Below are positions 7,889 through 17,307 of a DNA stretch of 42,185 nt, in pieces (the first letter of the stretch is position 1; each line of letters opens with the position of its first letter). Below the pieces are notes generated by a model. The model did not search any database, was not told where the DNA came from, and saw only the letters and a list, made by a program, of their open reading frames with translations. Source of the DNA: Acidobacteriota bacterium (GTDB lineage Bacteria > Acidobacteriota > Vicinamibacteria > Vicinamibacterales > UBA2999); assembly GCA_021730945.1 (NCBI GenBank), contig JAKFYH010000041.1:1-42185 (forward strand), in the 5' to 3' direction. Both the position numbers and the translations under genes were made by a program.

Positions 7889-8919
7889 AAGACGACTGCC
7901 TGGCCGGGCGTCACCGCAGTCTGGGGCGCGTCGAACTCGAGTTCGGCGCGCCCTTCGTCGTGAGCGCGCACGCGCGCCGGCGCGGCGGCGTGGCGATGGC
8001 GAATCTGGGCGGTCACCGGCTGCCAGTCTGAGGGCGCGAGGCCGCTGACCCAATTGACCGTCGAGGCGGTCAGATGCGTCCGGTCCAGCGCGCCCTTGGG
8101 CCCGACGACCACCTGGGCCTGGTCCGGCTTGATCTCCAACACATAAAGCGGCTCGCGTGACGACAGTCCCAGTCCCTTGCGCTGGCCGATCGTGAAGCGA
8201 TGGACGCCGCCGTGGCCGCCGAGGACCTGGCCAGCACCATCGACCACCGTGCCCGGCCGTAACGCGTCGGGCGCCTTGCGCTCGATGAAGGCGGCATAGT
8301 CGCCGTCGGGCACGAAACAGATCTCCTGGCTGTCGGGCTTGCTGGCGACACCGAGCTTGAGCCGATGGGCGTGCGCGCGCACCGTCTCCTTGTCGAGGTG
8401 ACCCACCGGGAAGGCCGCGCGGGCCAGTTGCGGCTGGGTCAGCGAGAACAGGAAGTAGGTCTGGTCCTTGGAATTGTCGGCGCCGCGAAACAGCCGGTAG
8501 CGTCCGCCGGCATCCTGCTCGATGCGGGCATAATGTCCGGTCGCCAGCCGGTCGGCATCGTACGCGGTGGCGCGGTCGAGCAGCTCGGCAAATTTCAGGT
8601 CGCTGTTGCAGTGCGAGCAGGGGATTGGCGTGCGGCCGGCCATGTACTCGCGGACAAAGTTCGACACCACATGCTCGCCGAACTGTGACTCGAAGTTAAC
8701 GATGTAGTGGGGGATGCCGATGGCCGCGGCGACCCGGCGCGCGTCGTAGAGGTCGTCGATCGTGCAGCAGGTGCCGAAGGCCTTCTGGCCGGCCGCGGTG
8801 GTCTGGCCCTGGTCGTAGAGCTGCATCGACACACCAATCACGTCATGACCTTGCTCGGCGAGCAGGGCCGCGGCGACCGAGGAATCGACGCCGCCCGACA
8901 TGGCTACAACAATGCGCAT
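7846..8919 (-). CDS. mnmA: tRNA-specific 2-thiouridylase MnmA
   Basis: 357 aa. The PP-loop SGGVDSS (residues 8-14) adenylates U34 of Lys, Glu and Gln tRNAs. Cys101 (PCSHCN) and Cys201 (EICFVPDGDY) match the two catalytic cysteines of the family, and a beta-barrel C-terminal domain completes the protein. The ATG follows directly on the stop of the upstream cysteine desulfurase gene (TAGATG), so translation is probably coupled. The pair resembles Bacillus yrvO-mnmA, where the desulfurase feeds sulfur straight to MnmA without Tus relay proteins. Confidence 0.96.
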   Translation of the reverse strand: MRIVVAMSGGVDSSVAAALLAEQGHDVIGVSMQLYDQGQTTAAGQKAFGTCCTIDDLYDARRVAAAIGIPHYIVNFESQFGEHVVSNFVREYMAGRTPIPCSHCNSDLKFAELLDRATAYDADRLATGHYARIEQDAGGRYRLFRGADNSKDQTYFLFSLTQPQLARAAFPVGHLDKETVRAHAHRLKLGVASKPDSQEICFVPDGDYAAFIERKAPDALRPGTVVDGAGQVLGGHGGVHRFTIGQRKGLGLSSREPLYVLEIKPDQAQVVVGPKGALDRTHLTASTVNWVSGLAPSDWQPVTAQIRHRHAAAPARVRAHDEGRAELEFDAPQTAVTPGQAVVFYDGDEVIGGGWID

Positions 8920-10083
8920 CTATTTTCTGCCGCCGACACTCGTCAGGCTCCGCAGCTTCTCGATCAGCGGCGGCAGCACCGCGATCACGCGCTCGATGTC
9001 GGCGTCGGTATTCGAGGTCCCCAGACTGAACCGGATCGACCCGAGGGTGCGGCCGTGCGGCAGGCCCATCGCCTTCAGCACGTGCGACGGCTCCAGCGTG
9101 CCAGACGAGCAGGCCGATCCGGATGACACGGCGATGCCGGCCAGGTCGAGGCCAATCAACACCGACTCCGATTCGACGCCCTCGATGCTGAGGTTGGCGG
9201 TATTGGGCACCCGCGGATGGGCGGCGCCGTTACGGACTGAGCCCGGCACGGCCGCCAGCAGGCCGGCCTCCAGGCGATCGCGCAGCGCTTCCAGGCGCGC
9301 GCCCTCAGTCGACAGCTTCTGGCGGGCGAGCTCGGCGGCGACGCCCAGGCCGACCAGTGCCGGCACGTTCTCGGTGCCGGCGCGGCGGTTGCGCTCCTGC
9401 CGGCCACCGCTCGTGGGCGGCAACAACCGCACGCCGCGGCGCAACCACAGGGCGCCGGTGCCCTTCGGTCCGTAGAACTTGTGCCCGGCAATCGACGCCA
9501 GGTCGACGCCCAGGGCGTGCACATCGAGGGGCACCTTGCCGGCCGACTGCACCGCATCGGTGTGAAACAGCGCGCCCTGCGCGTGGGCAATCTCGGCCAG
9601 CTCGGCCACTGGCTGGATGGTGCCCAGTTCGTTGTTGGCATGCATCACCGACACCAGCGCGGTCTCGGCGGTGATGGCCGCCCGCAGGCGATCCGGCGAG
9701 ACGATGCCCGTGGCGTCGACGGCGAGGACGGTCACCTGCCACCCGCGCCGGCCAAGCGCCTTCATGGTGTTGAGTACGGCCTCGTGTTCGATCGCGCTGG
9801 TAATCAGGTGGCGCCGGCCGGCAGGTTCGAGGGCTTCGGCGGCGCCGCGAATGGCGAGGTTGTCGCTTTCGGTTCCGCCGGCGGTAAAGACCACTTCGGA
9901 CGGGTCGGCGGCCAGCAGGGCCGCGACCGATCCGCGCGCCTCGTCCAACGCCGCTTTGGCCTGCTGGCCGAAATGGTGGACGCTCGATGCGTTGCCCCAC
10001 ACGTCGCGCATGGCCTGGATCATCCGCTCGACCACAAGGGGGGCGATCGGGGTCGTGGCGTTATGGTCCAGATAGATGCGCAT
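8920..10083 (-). CDS. Cysteine desulfurase, YrvO/IscS-like, partner of MnmA
   Basis: 387 aa from the ATG at 10083, where the conserved N-terminus RIYLDHNATTP begins. An in-frame ATG at 10107 is less likely. PLP lysine Lys202 lies in AGHKFYGPKG and the persulfide Cys325 in SSGSACSSG, which marks the NifS/IscS group rather than SufS. It takes sulfur from cysteine and hands it on as persulfide. No iscU, iscA or nifU is adjacent, while mnmA is fused in operon, so tRNA thiolation is the likely main job. It could also supply Fe-S assembly. Confidence 0.92.
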   Translation of the reverse strand: MRIYLDHNATTPIAPLVVERMIQAMRDVWGNASSVHHFGQQAKAALDEARGSVAALLAADPSEVVFTAGGTESDNLAIRGAAEALEPAGRRHLITSAIEHEAVLNTMKALGRRGWQVTVLAVDATGIVSPDRLRAAITAETALVSVMHANNELGTIQPVAELAEIAHAQGALFHTDAVQSAGKVPLDVHALGVDLASIAGHKFYGPKGTGALWLRRGVRLLPPTSGGRQERNRRAGTENVPALVGLGVAAELARQKLSTEGARLEALRDRLEAGLLAAVPGSVRNGAAHPRVPNTANLSIEGVESESVLIGLDLAGIAVSSGSACSSGTLEPSHVLKAMGLPHGRTLGSIRFSLGTSNTDADIERVIAVLPPLIEKLRSLTSVGGRK

Positions 10084-10122
10084 GGGTGGAAAACGTGATC
10101 GTAGCATTCCTGCTAACTCTCA

Positions 10123-10151
10123 GCAATAAAAGGACTAGACAACGGTTTCAA
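10123..10151 (-). promoter_or_regulatory. Candidate promoter for the desulfurase-mnmA operon
   Basis: Read on the minus strand: TTGAAA (10151-10146), 17-bp spacer, TATTGC (10128-10123). It overlaps the -35 side of the plus-strand bactofilin promoter, so the two divergent units could compete for polymerase. The -10 matches the consensus at only 3 of 6 positions. Confidence 0.35.
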
Positions 10152-10165
10152 CGGGCTTCTATACT
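10136..10165 (+). promoter_or_regulatory. Sigma-70-like promoter for the bactofilin operon
   Basis: TAGACA (10136-10141), 18-bp spacer, TATACT (10160-10165), each with 5 of 6 consensus bases. The predicted transcript start near 10172 gives a leader of about 86 nt before the bactofilin ATG. Confidence 0.55.
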
Positions 10166-10257
10166 GGCTGAACTTCAGTCCTGAGACCCACTTCCCCGGG
10201 TTTCATAACTTATTGGTACCCTCGAGCGGATGTTCAGCAGGGGGGGAGGATTCAGCG

Positions 10258-10773
10258 ATGTGGAAGCGGGATGAGTCGGTCAAACCGGCCACGCCACCGG
10301 CACACACACCGGGGGCAACGCCATCGGCGCCGGTTGCAACAGCGACGGCGCCAGCTGCCAGCGAGCCGCGCACCCAACTTGGGAGAGACAACGTGAATAT
10401 CGGAAAGTCGGTCATCATCAAGGGCGAGTTGAGCGGCAGCGAAGACCTGACGATCGAAGGCCATGTCGAAGGCCGGATCGACCTGAAGGACAACGTCTTG
10501 ACGATTGGCCCGAACGGCAAGATCAAGGCCGAGGTCTTCGCCAAGGCGGTGGTAGTGCTCGGCGAAGTGACCGGCAATGTCACGGCGTCAGAGAAGGTTG
10601 ATATCCGCGACAACGGTTCGGTGGACGGCGACATCGCGTCACCGCGCGTCGCCATTGCCGAGGGCGCGCATTTCCGCGGCGCGGTCGACATGCAGCGCTC
10701 GGGCGTCAAGCCGGCAGCCAAGCCGGCGGTGCCGGGCCAGCCACAGCCGCAGGGCCAGAAGGTCGGCGCGTAA
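10258..10773 (+). CDS. Bactofilin (polymer-forming cytoskeletal protein)
   Basis: 171 aa. Start at the ATG beginning MWKRDES, preceded by GGGGGGAGGA (10241-10250) at 7 nt. The N-terminal 45 residues are Pro/Ala/Thr-rich and disordered. The central right-handed beta-helix repeats of the bactofilin family follow (IGKSVIIKGEL, LTIEGHVEGRI, LTIGPNGKIKAEV, VVLGEVTGNV, VDGDI, FRGAVDM), and the C-terminus is Pro/Lys/Gln-rich. Such proteins polymerise without nucleotide and scaffold envelope or shape-determining enzymes. The gene downstream encodes a small methyltransferase-like protein, possibly functionally linked. Confidence 0.93.
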   Translation: MWKRDESVKPATPPAHTPGATPSAPVATATAPAASEPRTQLGRDNVNIGKSVIIKGELSGSEDLTIEGHVEGRIDLKDNVLTIGPNGKIKAEVFAKAVVVLGEVTGNVTASEKVDIRDNGSVDGDIASPRVAIAEGAHFRGAVDMQRSGVKPAAKPAVPGQPQPQGQKVGA

Positions 10774-10782
10774 ACCAGACGT

Positions 10783-11463
10783 ATGGCCGACGCCAGGTCG
10801 CTCACCGATTTGTTCGGGATACTTGGACCACGCCGCGCGAGCGAGGCGGCTAGCGTTGCGGATTCCTCCGTGACGCAGGTCACGGAGGCCTCGTATCCGA
10901 CCAAGGCGCTGCAGAAGTTCCTCACCTGCCTCAACGGCGCCAGTAATCCCCTCATTCTCGACCTCGGCCCGGTCGTCGGCAGCAATGTCACGTTCTTCGG
11001 TGAGCAGTTGGGCTGCCGCATTCGGGTCGAGGATGTCGCGGCCGACATCGACCGCCACGTAAAAGAGGGCCGGCTCGAACAACTCCCGGCCTTCTTCGCC
11101 AGCCGCTTCACCCAGGACGCCGGCTCGGTCGACGGCATCTTGTGCTGGGACATCCTCGACTACCTCGATCGCCCGGCCGCGCAGGAACTGGCGACCGCCC
11201 TGTGCCGGCTGCTGAAGGCCGATGGCTGTCTGCTCGGGCTGTTCAGCACCGCCGAGACCAGCGACCAGGTCTACACCAAGTACGTCGTCGTCGATGAGTC
11301 CACGCTTCGCTATCGAACCTATCCGGCGCTCAGACCGCGGCAGCGCAGCCTGTTGAACGGCGACATCATCAAGCTGTTCAAAGACCTGCGAGTCAGCGAT
11401 TCCTTCCTGATGAAGAGCAAGCTGCGCGAGATGCTCTTCCGCAAGCCCGCACCGCGAGCCTAG
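10783..11463 (+). CDS. Class I SAM-dependent methyltransferase-like protein
   Basis: 226 aa. A Rossmann-like core is visible: ILDLGPVVGSNVTFF at motif I (Gly-poor compared with DxGxGxG), RIRVEDVAADI at motif II, and DGILCWDILDYLD at motif IV. The basic C-terminus ends KLREMLFRKP. The degenerate motif I leaves open whether it still binds SAM. It starts 9 nt after the bactofilin stop, so they are probably one operon. A perfect 10-bp hairpin lies in the codons for residues 28-36. Substrate unknown. Confidence 0.7.
   Translation: MADARSLTDLFGILGPRRASEAASVADSSVTQVTEASYPTKALQKFLTCLNGASNPLILDLGPVVGSNVTFFGEQLGCRIRVEDVAADIDRHVKEGRLEQLPAFFASRFTQDAGSVDGILCWDILDYLDRPAAQELATALCRLLKADGCLLGLFSTAETSDQVYTKYVVVDESTLRYRTYPALRPRQRSLLNGDIIKLFKDLRVSDSFLMKSKLREMLFRKPAPRA
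10865..10888 (+). repeat. Perfect intragenic hairpin
   Basis: CCTCCGTGAC (10865-10874), loop GCAG, GTCACGGAGG (10879-10888). It lies about 80 nt inside the methyltransferase-like gene. No T-run follows, so it is not a classical terminator. It could pause ribosomes or polymerase, stabilise the mRNA end, or be a protein-binding palindrome. Confidence 0.75.
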
Positions 11464-11477
11464 GGTCCGGGCAGCCC

Positions 11478-12269
11478 ATGGCCCGACCGATCGTGGCGTT
11501 CCTCAGTGACTTTGGCTTGCGCGATCACTATGCCGGCACCCTGAAGGGCGTGGTGCTGGGCGTGTGTCCCGACGCGACCCTGGTCGACATCGCTCACGAC
11601 ATCCCCGCGCACGACGTGATGGCCGGGGCGCTGGAGTTGGCGGCCTGTTACCGCTACTTCCCCCCGGGCACGGTGTTCCTGGCCGTAGTGGATCCCGGCG
11701 TGGGCTCGTCGCGGCGCGGCATTGCCGCCGACACCGGCGACTACCGCTTCGTGGCGCCGGACAACGGGGTGCTGTCGGCGGTGTTCCAGGAGTCGGCACC
11801 GCGCAAGGTGGTGGAGTTGACCGAGCGGAAGTACGCGCGGCCGACGGTCAGCCGCACGTTCGAGGGCCGCGATCGGTTTGCGCCCGCGGCCGGGTGGCTG
11901 GCGAAGGGGATCGCCCTGACCGCGCTTGGCAAGGGCATCAGCGATTTCGTCGTGATCGACCTGCCGCGCCCGCTGGCTGATGCCGGCCAGATCAGCGGGG
12001 AGGTGGTACGGGTCGATCGGTTTGGCAACTTGATTTCCAATATCGACCGCCGCGCCTTTGAGCACCTGGCCAGTAGCGGCGACATTGCCGTGCATGCCGG
12101 CACCCACGGCATCGCCCGTGTGGTGGCGACCTATGCCGAAGCCCCGGCCGGCGAATTGTGCGCCTTGTTCGGCAGTACCGACCACCTGGAGATTGCCGTC
12201 AACGGCGGCGACGCCGCGGCGCGACTGGCGCTGTCGCGCGGCGCCGCCTTGACCGTGCGCCGGGTGTAG
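11478..12269 (+). CDS. SAM hydroxide adenosyltransferase (DUF62, chlorinase/fluorinase fold)
   Basis: 263 aa, the usual family length. N-terminal FLSDFGLRDHYAGTLKGV, then DIAHDIPAHDV and VVDPGVGSSRRGIA hold the Asp, His and Arg of the hydroxide-activating set. The C-terminal half has the barrel-like domain with VDRFGNLISNID. Family knowledge: the common bacterial members hydrolyse SAM to adenosine and methionine, and only a few halogenate. No halogenation neighbours are present. It follows the methyltransferase-like gene by 14 nt, so a SAM-related grouping is possible. Confidence 0.9.
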   Translation: MARPIVAFLSDFGLRDHYAGTLKGVVLGVCPDATLVDIAHDIPAHDVMAGALELAACYRYFPPGTVFLAVVDPGVGSSRRGIAADTGDYRFVAPDNGVLSAVFQESAPRKVVELTERKYARPTVSRTFEGRDRFAPAAGWLAKGIALTALGKGISDFVVIDLPRPLADAGQISGEVVRVDRFGNLISNIDRRAFEHLASSGDIAVHAGTHGIARVVATYAEAPAGELCALFGSTDHLEIAVNGGDAAARLALSRGAALTVRRV

Positions 12270-12316
12270 CGGATTTGATACGATTGGCCGTTTCCCCGTA
12301 GCCTCAGGACATGCCC

Positions 12317-13306
<990 letters not shown>

Positions 13307-14530
13307 TTGGACGAGCGCCAGGGCCAGCGAAACGTGCTCGCCGCGGCCGCGGCCGGCTGCATCGGCTTCACCGGGTTCACCCTGGTGATGCCGTTCCTGC
13401 CGCTCTACATTGCCGAACTGGGCACCACCGACGTCGGTGAGATCGCGATGTGGACCGGGCTCACGCTCGGTGCCACCCCCACCGTCACCGCGATTTCCGC
13501 TCCGCTCTGGGGCCGGGTCGGCGACAAGTACGGCAGCAAACTCCTGGTCATCCGATCGCTGACCGCGTTCATCCTTACCAAGGCCGGGATGGCCTTTGTC
13601 ACGGCGCCCTGGCAGTTGTTTGCGTTGCGGGCCTTGCTGGGAGTGTTTGCCGGATATGGGGCGCTCACCATCTCGATGGCCGCGCAATCGGTGCCGCGCG
13701 ATCGGATGGCGCGGGCGATTGGCACGGTGCAGACCGGGCATCGGCTGGGGCCGGCCATCGGGCCGGTAATCGGGGGGCTGCTGGCGCCGCTGGTGGGACT
13801 ACGCAATTCGTTCCTGTTTGCCGCGGGGTTCTATGCCGTGGCCATGGTCCTGATCCTGATCGTCTACAAGGATCCGCCGGTGGTGCGGTCCCCGCAGGCT
13901 CGTCGCGACGGTTGGGCGGTGTTTGCGCATCTGCTGCGGCTGCCCGGGTTTGTGCTCGCGCTGTTTGTGATCTTCGGGCTCCAGACCGTCGACCGCAGCT
14001 TCGGGCCGGTACTCCCGCTGTTTGTCGCGCAGGTGGGCGTGGAGCCGTCGCGCATACCGATCGTCTCCGGTGTCCTGTTTTCGCTGGCCGCCGTATCGGC
14101 CGCGTTTGGTTCGCAGTTGGCGGCGCGCCTGTTGAAGGATCGCCGGGCCAAGGACGTAATCGTGGCCGGCGCGGCGACCGCGGCGGTCGCGCTGGCGGCG
14201 ATCGTGATGGCGCCGGCGTTATGGCTGGTGGCGGCGTCGATGGCGGCCGTCGGGCTGGCGATTGGCGTGGCCACGACCAGCATCTATTCGGTGGCCGGGG
14301 CGCTCCTGCCGGCCGACGCGCACGCTACCGGATTCGGAATCATGACCACTGCCTCGCTCATGGGCCTGGCGGTGAGTCCGGTGGTGGCCGGGTTCATTGG
14401 CGGGTCCGGCCTGCGCATTGTCTTTGTCGCCGACGCGGCGCTCCTGGTGATTGTCGCGGTGCTGGTCGCGCGCTACTTGCGATCGGCGCCGATCGGCGAT
14501 GCCACCGGCGCCCCGGTGGCCGGCAGCTAG
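13307..14530 (+). CDS. MFS exporter, MdtG/drug:H+ antiporter-like
   Basis: 407 aa, about 12 membrane helices. Motif A-like WGRVGDKYGSKLLVIRSL lies between helices 2 and 3, and the antiporter motif C-like GPAIGPVIGGLLAPLVG is in helix 5. Both support proton-driven export of a small molecule, substrate unknown. The start is a TTG directly after the glpX stop. A GTG at 13333 is an alternative. The stop TAG lies within a CTAG that also holds the stop of the convergent antiporter gene. Confidence 0.88.
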   Translation: MDERQGQRNVLAAAAAGCIGFTGFTLVMPFLPLYIAELGTTDVGEIAMWTGLTLGATPTVTAISAPLWGRVGDKYGSKLLVIRSLTAFILTKAGMAFVTAPWQLFALRALLGVFAGYGALTISMAAQSVPRDRMARAIGTVQTGHRLGPAIGPVIGGLLAPLVGLRNSFLFAAGFYAVAMVLILIVYKDPPVVRSPQARRDGWAVFAHLLRLPGFVLALFVIFGLQTVDRSFGPVLPLFVAQVGVEPSRIPIVSGVLFSLAAVSAAFGSQLAARLLKDRRAKDVIVAGAATAAVALAAIVMAPALWLVAASMAAVGLAIGVATTSIYSVAGALLPADAHATGFGIMTTASLMGLAVSPVVAGFIGGSGLRIVFVADAALLVIVAVLVARYLRSAPIGDATGAPVAGS

Positions 14531-15963
14531 AACAGGCGGAACGCGGCGGCCGCGATCAGGGTCGGAATGGCGGCGGCCATCAGCAGCTTGATCGGGTCGA
14601 TCGAATTGTCGAAGAACCGGCCGAGCAACGCCTGTCCGGCGGGGTTGGGAGCATTGGCAATCACCGTCAGGCCACCGCCGGTGACCGCGCCTTCGACGAC
14701 CGCGGTCTTCAGGCCGTCGCTCAGGTTGGGGACCAGGGTCGCCAGGTAGGTAATCAACGCATTGTCGTTGAAGGCCGTCAGCAACGTGGCGCCCCAGAAT
14801 AGCGGGGTCTCACTGAGGCTCGACAACACCGGCGCGATCCACCAGGCCTGCAGTCCGCCGTGGATCACCAGGCCGGCCAGGAAGAAGCCGACCAGCAGCG
14901 GCGTCTTGATGTCGACCGCCGCCTGGTAAGCGGCGGTGGCCACCGTGAAACCCAGGAAAAACAGGAAGCCTCCGATCACCAGCGCCGGGTAGTGCAGGTT
15001 GGCGACCGTCCACGCCATGAAGCTCAGGTGGACAGCCGTGACCCACCAGGGGATGGGCAACAATCTCCGGTTGCCCTCGGCCTCACGGGCGGGAATCTCG
15101 ATTTCCGGCATCGGGGCCCGCGTGGCCAGCAGCTTGAATTCGGCGCGAAAGGCGATGGAGAACGCCAGCGTCGAGGCGATGATCGCCGCGGCCGCGCGCA
15201 GGCCAAAATGGCTGAGCATGAACGGCGTGTCCCAGCCCCACTCGGAGGCCACCATCAGGACGGGTGGCGCGGCAAAATGGGTCAGCGTGCCGCCGATGGA
15301 AATATTCACGAACAGCAGGCCGAGTGTCGCGTAGGCGAGCAAGGCCGACGGCTTGAGGTCATAGAACTGCCGCGCCAGCAGCAGGGCGGCGATGGTCATT
15401 GCCGCCGCCTCGGTGATGACCGACCCGAGTAGTGGCGCCAGGATCAGGATGGTCATCCACCAGGCGAGCGGTGTGCAACGGCCGACGCTGGCCACCCGCC
15501 GCAGAATCCTCTCGGCCAACTGCACGACCGGCCGCGTCGACGCCAGGGCCATGATGACGACCACGAACATCGCCTCCTGGTAGTTGACCACATCGTTCAC
15601 GTAGTAGACCGCGGTGTGCCAGTCTCGCGAGAGGGCGATGGCAAACAACAGGGGGATGCCCCAGAGCGCGAATACCACCTCGACTTCGCCGAGAAAGTGC
15701 AGCAGTTCGGCCAGCACGCTCGGCTGGGCCGGCTGGCCGGCGGCGGCGGTGCGCTGGTCCTGCCGTTGCTGCGCGTGGTGCGCGGCCGCCTTGAAGCGGG
15801 CCGAGAAGAAGGTGTGAACCACGGCGAGGGCGAAGATCAGCGTGGCGATCGCGTTGAAGGGATCCGCGGCGACTCGCCCGGACAGCACCTCCCACAGGGA
15901 CTGGCCGGCGGTGGACGGGTAGGACGACAGCTCTCGCGGGAAGACGTGGGTCAGCTCTTGCAT
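14527..15963 (-). CDS. Putative Na+/H+ antiporter (Na_H_antiport_3-like, ion transporter superfamily)
   Basis: 478 aa with about 11 to 13 hydrophobic segments. The features recall the putative Na+/H+ antiporter family within the IT superfamily: a long N-terminal hydrophilic insert (about residues 57-85), PLLGSVITEAAAMTIAALLLA, and FNDNALITYLATLVPN near the C-terminus with buried Asp/Asn. It probably exchanges Na+ for H+ at the inner membrane. Transport direction and ion cannot be read from sequence. It is divergent from hflX with 41 bp between starts and shares a 4-bp stop overlap with the MFS gene. Confidence 0.8.
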   Translation of the reverse strand: MQELTHVFPRELSSYPSTAGQSLWEVLSGRVAADPFNAIATLIFALAVVHTFFSARFKAAAHHAQQRQDQRTAAAGQPAQPSVLAELLHFLGEVEVVFALWGIPLLFAIALSRDWHTAVYYVNDVVNYQEAMFVVVIMALASTRPVVQLAERILRRVASVGRCTPLAWWMTILILAPLLGSVITEAAAMTIAALLLARQFYDLKPSALLAYATLGLLFVNISIGGTLTHFAAPPVLMVASEWGWDTPFMLSHFGLRAAAAIIASTLAFSIAFRAEFKLLATRAPMPEIEIPAREAEGNRRLLPIPWWVTAVHLSFMAWTVANLHYPALVIGGFLFFLGFTVATAAYQAAVDIKTPLLVGFFLAGLVIHGGLQAWWIAPVLSSLSETPLFWGATLLTAFNDNALITYLATLVPNLSDGLKTAVVEGAVTGGGLTVIANAPNPAGQALLGRFFDNSIDPIKLLMAAAIPTLIAAAAFRLF

Positions 15964-15972
15964 CGGCAGTTC

Positions 15973-15978
15973 ATTATA
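15973..15978 (-). promoter_or_regulatory. Consensus -10 element for the antiporter gene
   Basis: Perfect TATAAT on the minus strand (15978-15973), 9 nt before the ATG at 15963. No matching -35 is seen at 16 to 18 bp. If used, transcription would begin 2 to 4 nt before the start codon. Confidence 0.3.
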
Positions 15979-16004
15979 AGTTGTGGAGTAAGATCGACTG
16001 AGAA

Positions 16005-17306
16005 ATGAGTGCCCGGCGTCCCGTACTCATCGAGCGAGCTGCGCTCGTCGGCCTGGTCACCGGCGGGGCCCGCCGGATCGATGCGGAGCACTCCTTGGAA
16101 GAGCTGGGCGGTCTGGCGGAAGCGGCCAATGCCCGCGTGGTGCTACGCGTGCTGCAGGAGCGTCCCAAGCCGGACTCGGCCACCTTCCTCGGCAGCGGCA
16201 AGGTCGAGGTGCTGGCGGCGGCCGCCGCCGAGGCCGAGGCCGACGTCGTGATCTTCGACAACGAACTGTCGCCGGCGCAACTGCGTGAGCTCACCAAGCG
16301 GCTCGACCGCCGGGTGGTTGACCGCACCCAGTTAATCCTCGACATCTTCGCCCGCCGCGCCCGCACGCGAGAGGGCAAACTCCAGGTTGAACTGGCGCAA
16401 CTGAAGTACCTGTTGCCGCGCCTGGTCGGCGCCACCGCGGGACTCTCGCAGCAGGGTGGCGGCATCGGCACCCGCGGACCCGGTGAAACCAAGCTCGAAG
16501 CCGACCGCCGGCGGATTCGCGTTCGCATGAAAGTGCTGGCCGACGACATCGACGTGGTGCGCCGTCGCCGCACGCAGCTGCGTGAGCGCCGCCACAAGAT
16601 GGACGCGCCCACCGTGGCGCTGGTCGGCTACACCAACGCCGGCAAGACGACGTTGTTCAACCGGTTGACCAAGTCGGAGGCCGAGGCCTCAGACGCGCTG
16701 TTTGTGACCCTCGACCCCTTGGTGCGGCGGGTGGCGCTGCCCGATCGGCGGGAACTGCTGGTCAGCGACACGGTCGGGTTCATCGACCGCTTGCCGCACA
16801 CGCTGGTGGCGGCGTTTCGAGCCACGCTGGAAGAGACGGCCGACGCCGACCTGGTGCTGCACGTCATTGACGCGGCCAATCCCGAGCGCGAGCGGCACAT
16901 GGCGGCGGTCACCCGCGTGCTGGAGGAGGTCGGCGCCCACCTGGTGCCGCGCATCGAGGTCTACAACAAGGTCGATCAACTGTCGTCGGACGAGCGGCGG
17001 CGGCTGCAGGAGGCCGACCCCTCGGCGCTGCTGATTTCCGCCGTCACCGGCCAGGGCTGCGGCGACCTGCTCGAGAGCGTCGCCTCGCGGCTGGCCCTGG
17101 ATCAGCAGCGCGTCACCCTCGATCTCGACCTTTCGGATCCGGCGCAGGCCGAGCGGCTGGCGTGGGTCTATCGCCATGCCACCGTGCACAGCCACGCCAC
17201 CATGGGCGACCATGCGACCCTCGAGGTCGACCTGCCGCGCCGCCTGCTGCCCAAGGTCGGCATGGCGACACCTGCCGCGCCCAAACTGCGAGGCCGCCTT
17301 GCGTAG
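16005..17306 (+). CDS. hflX: Ribosome-associated GTPase HflX
   Basis: 433 aa. The N-terminal HflX domain ends in the glycine-rich GGGIGTRGPGETKLEADRRR stretch. The G domain follows with P-loop GYTNAGKT (208-215), switch II DTVGF and NKVD. The C-terminal domain is ubiquitin-like. HflX splits stalled or stressed 70S ribosomes and binds the 50S subunit. A weak GAGA is the only candidate ribosome-binding site. The lipoprotein gene downstream starts 1 nt after its stop. Confidence 0.95.
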   Translation: MSARRPVLIERAALVGLVTGGARRIDAEHSLEELGGLAEAANARVVLRVLQERPKPDSATFLGSGKVEVLAAAAAEAEADVVIFDNELSPAQLRELTKRLDRRVVDRTQLILDIFARRARTREGKLQVELAQLKYLLPRLVGATAGLSQQGGGIGTRGPGETKLEADRRRIRVRMKVLADDIDVVRRRRTQLRERRHKMDAPTVALVGYTNAGKTTLFNRLTKSEAEASDALFVTLDPLVRRVALPDRRELLVSDTVGFIDRLPHTLVAAFRATLEETADADLVLHVIDAANPERERHMAAVTRVLEEVGAHLVPRIEVYNKVDQLSSDERRRLQEADPSALLISAVTGQGCGDLLESVASRLALDQQRVTLDLDLSDPAQAERLAWVYRHATVHSHATMGDHATLEVDLPRRLLPKVGMATPAAPKLRGRLA

Positions 17307-17307
17307 C

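Noticed and set aside
8920-10083. Nitrogen-fixation nifS
   Set aside because: Only the general NifS/IscS family match. No nif genes, and the partner is mnmA.
11478-12269. Halogenase for a halogenated natural product
   Set aside because: Most DUF62 proteins with this length and motif set hydrolyse SAM with hydroxide. No biosynthetic cluster around it.
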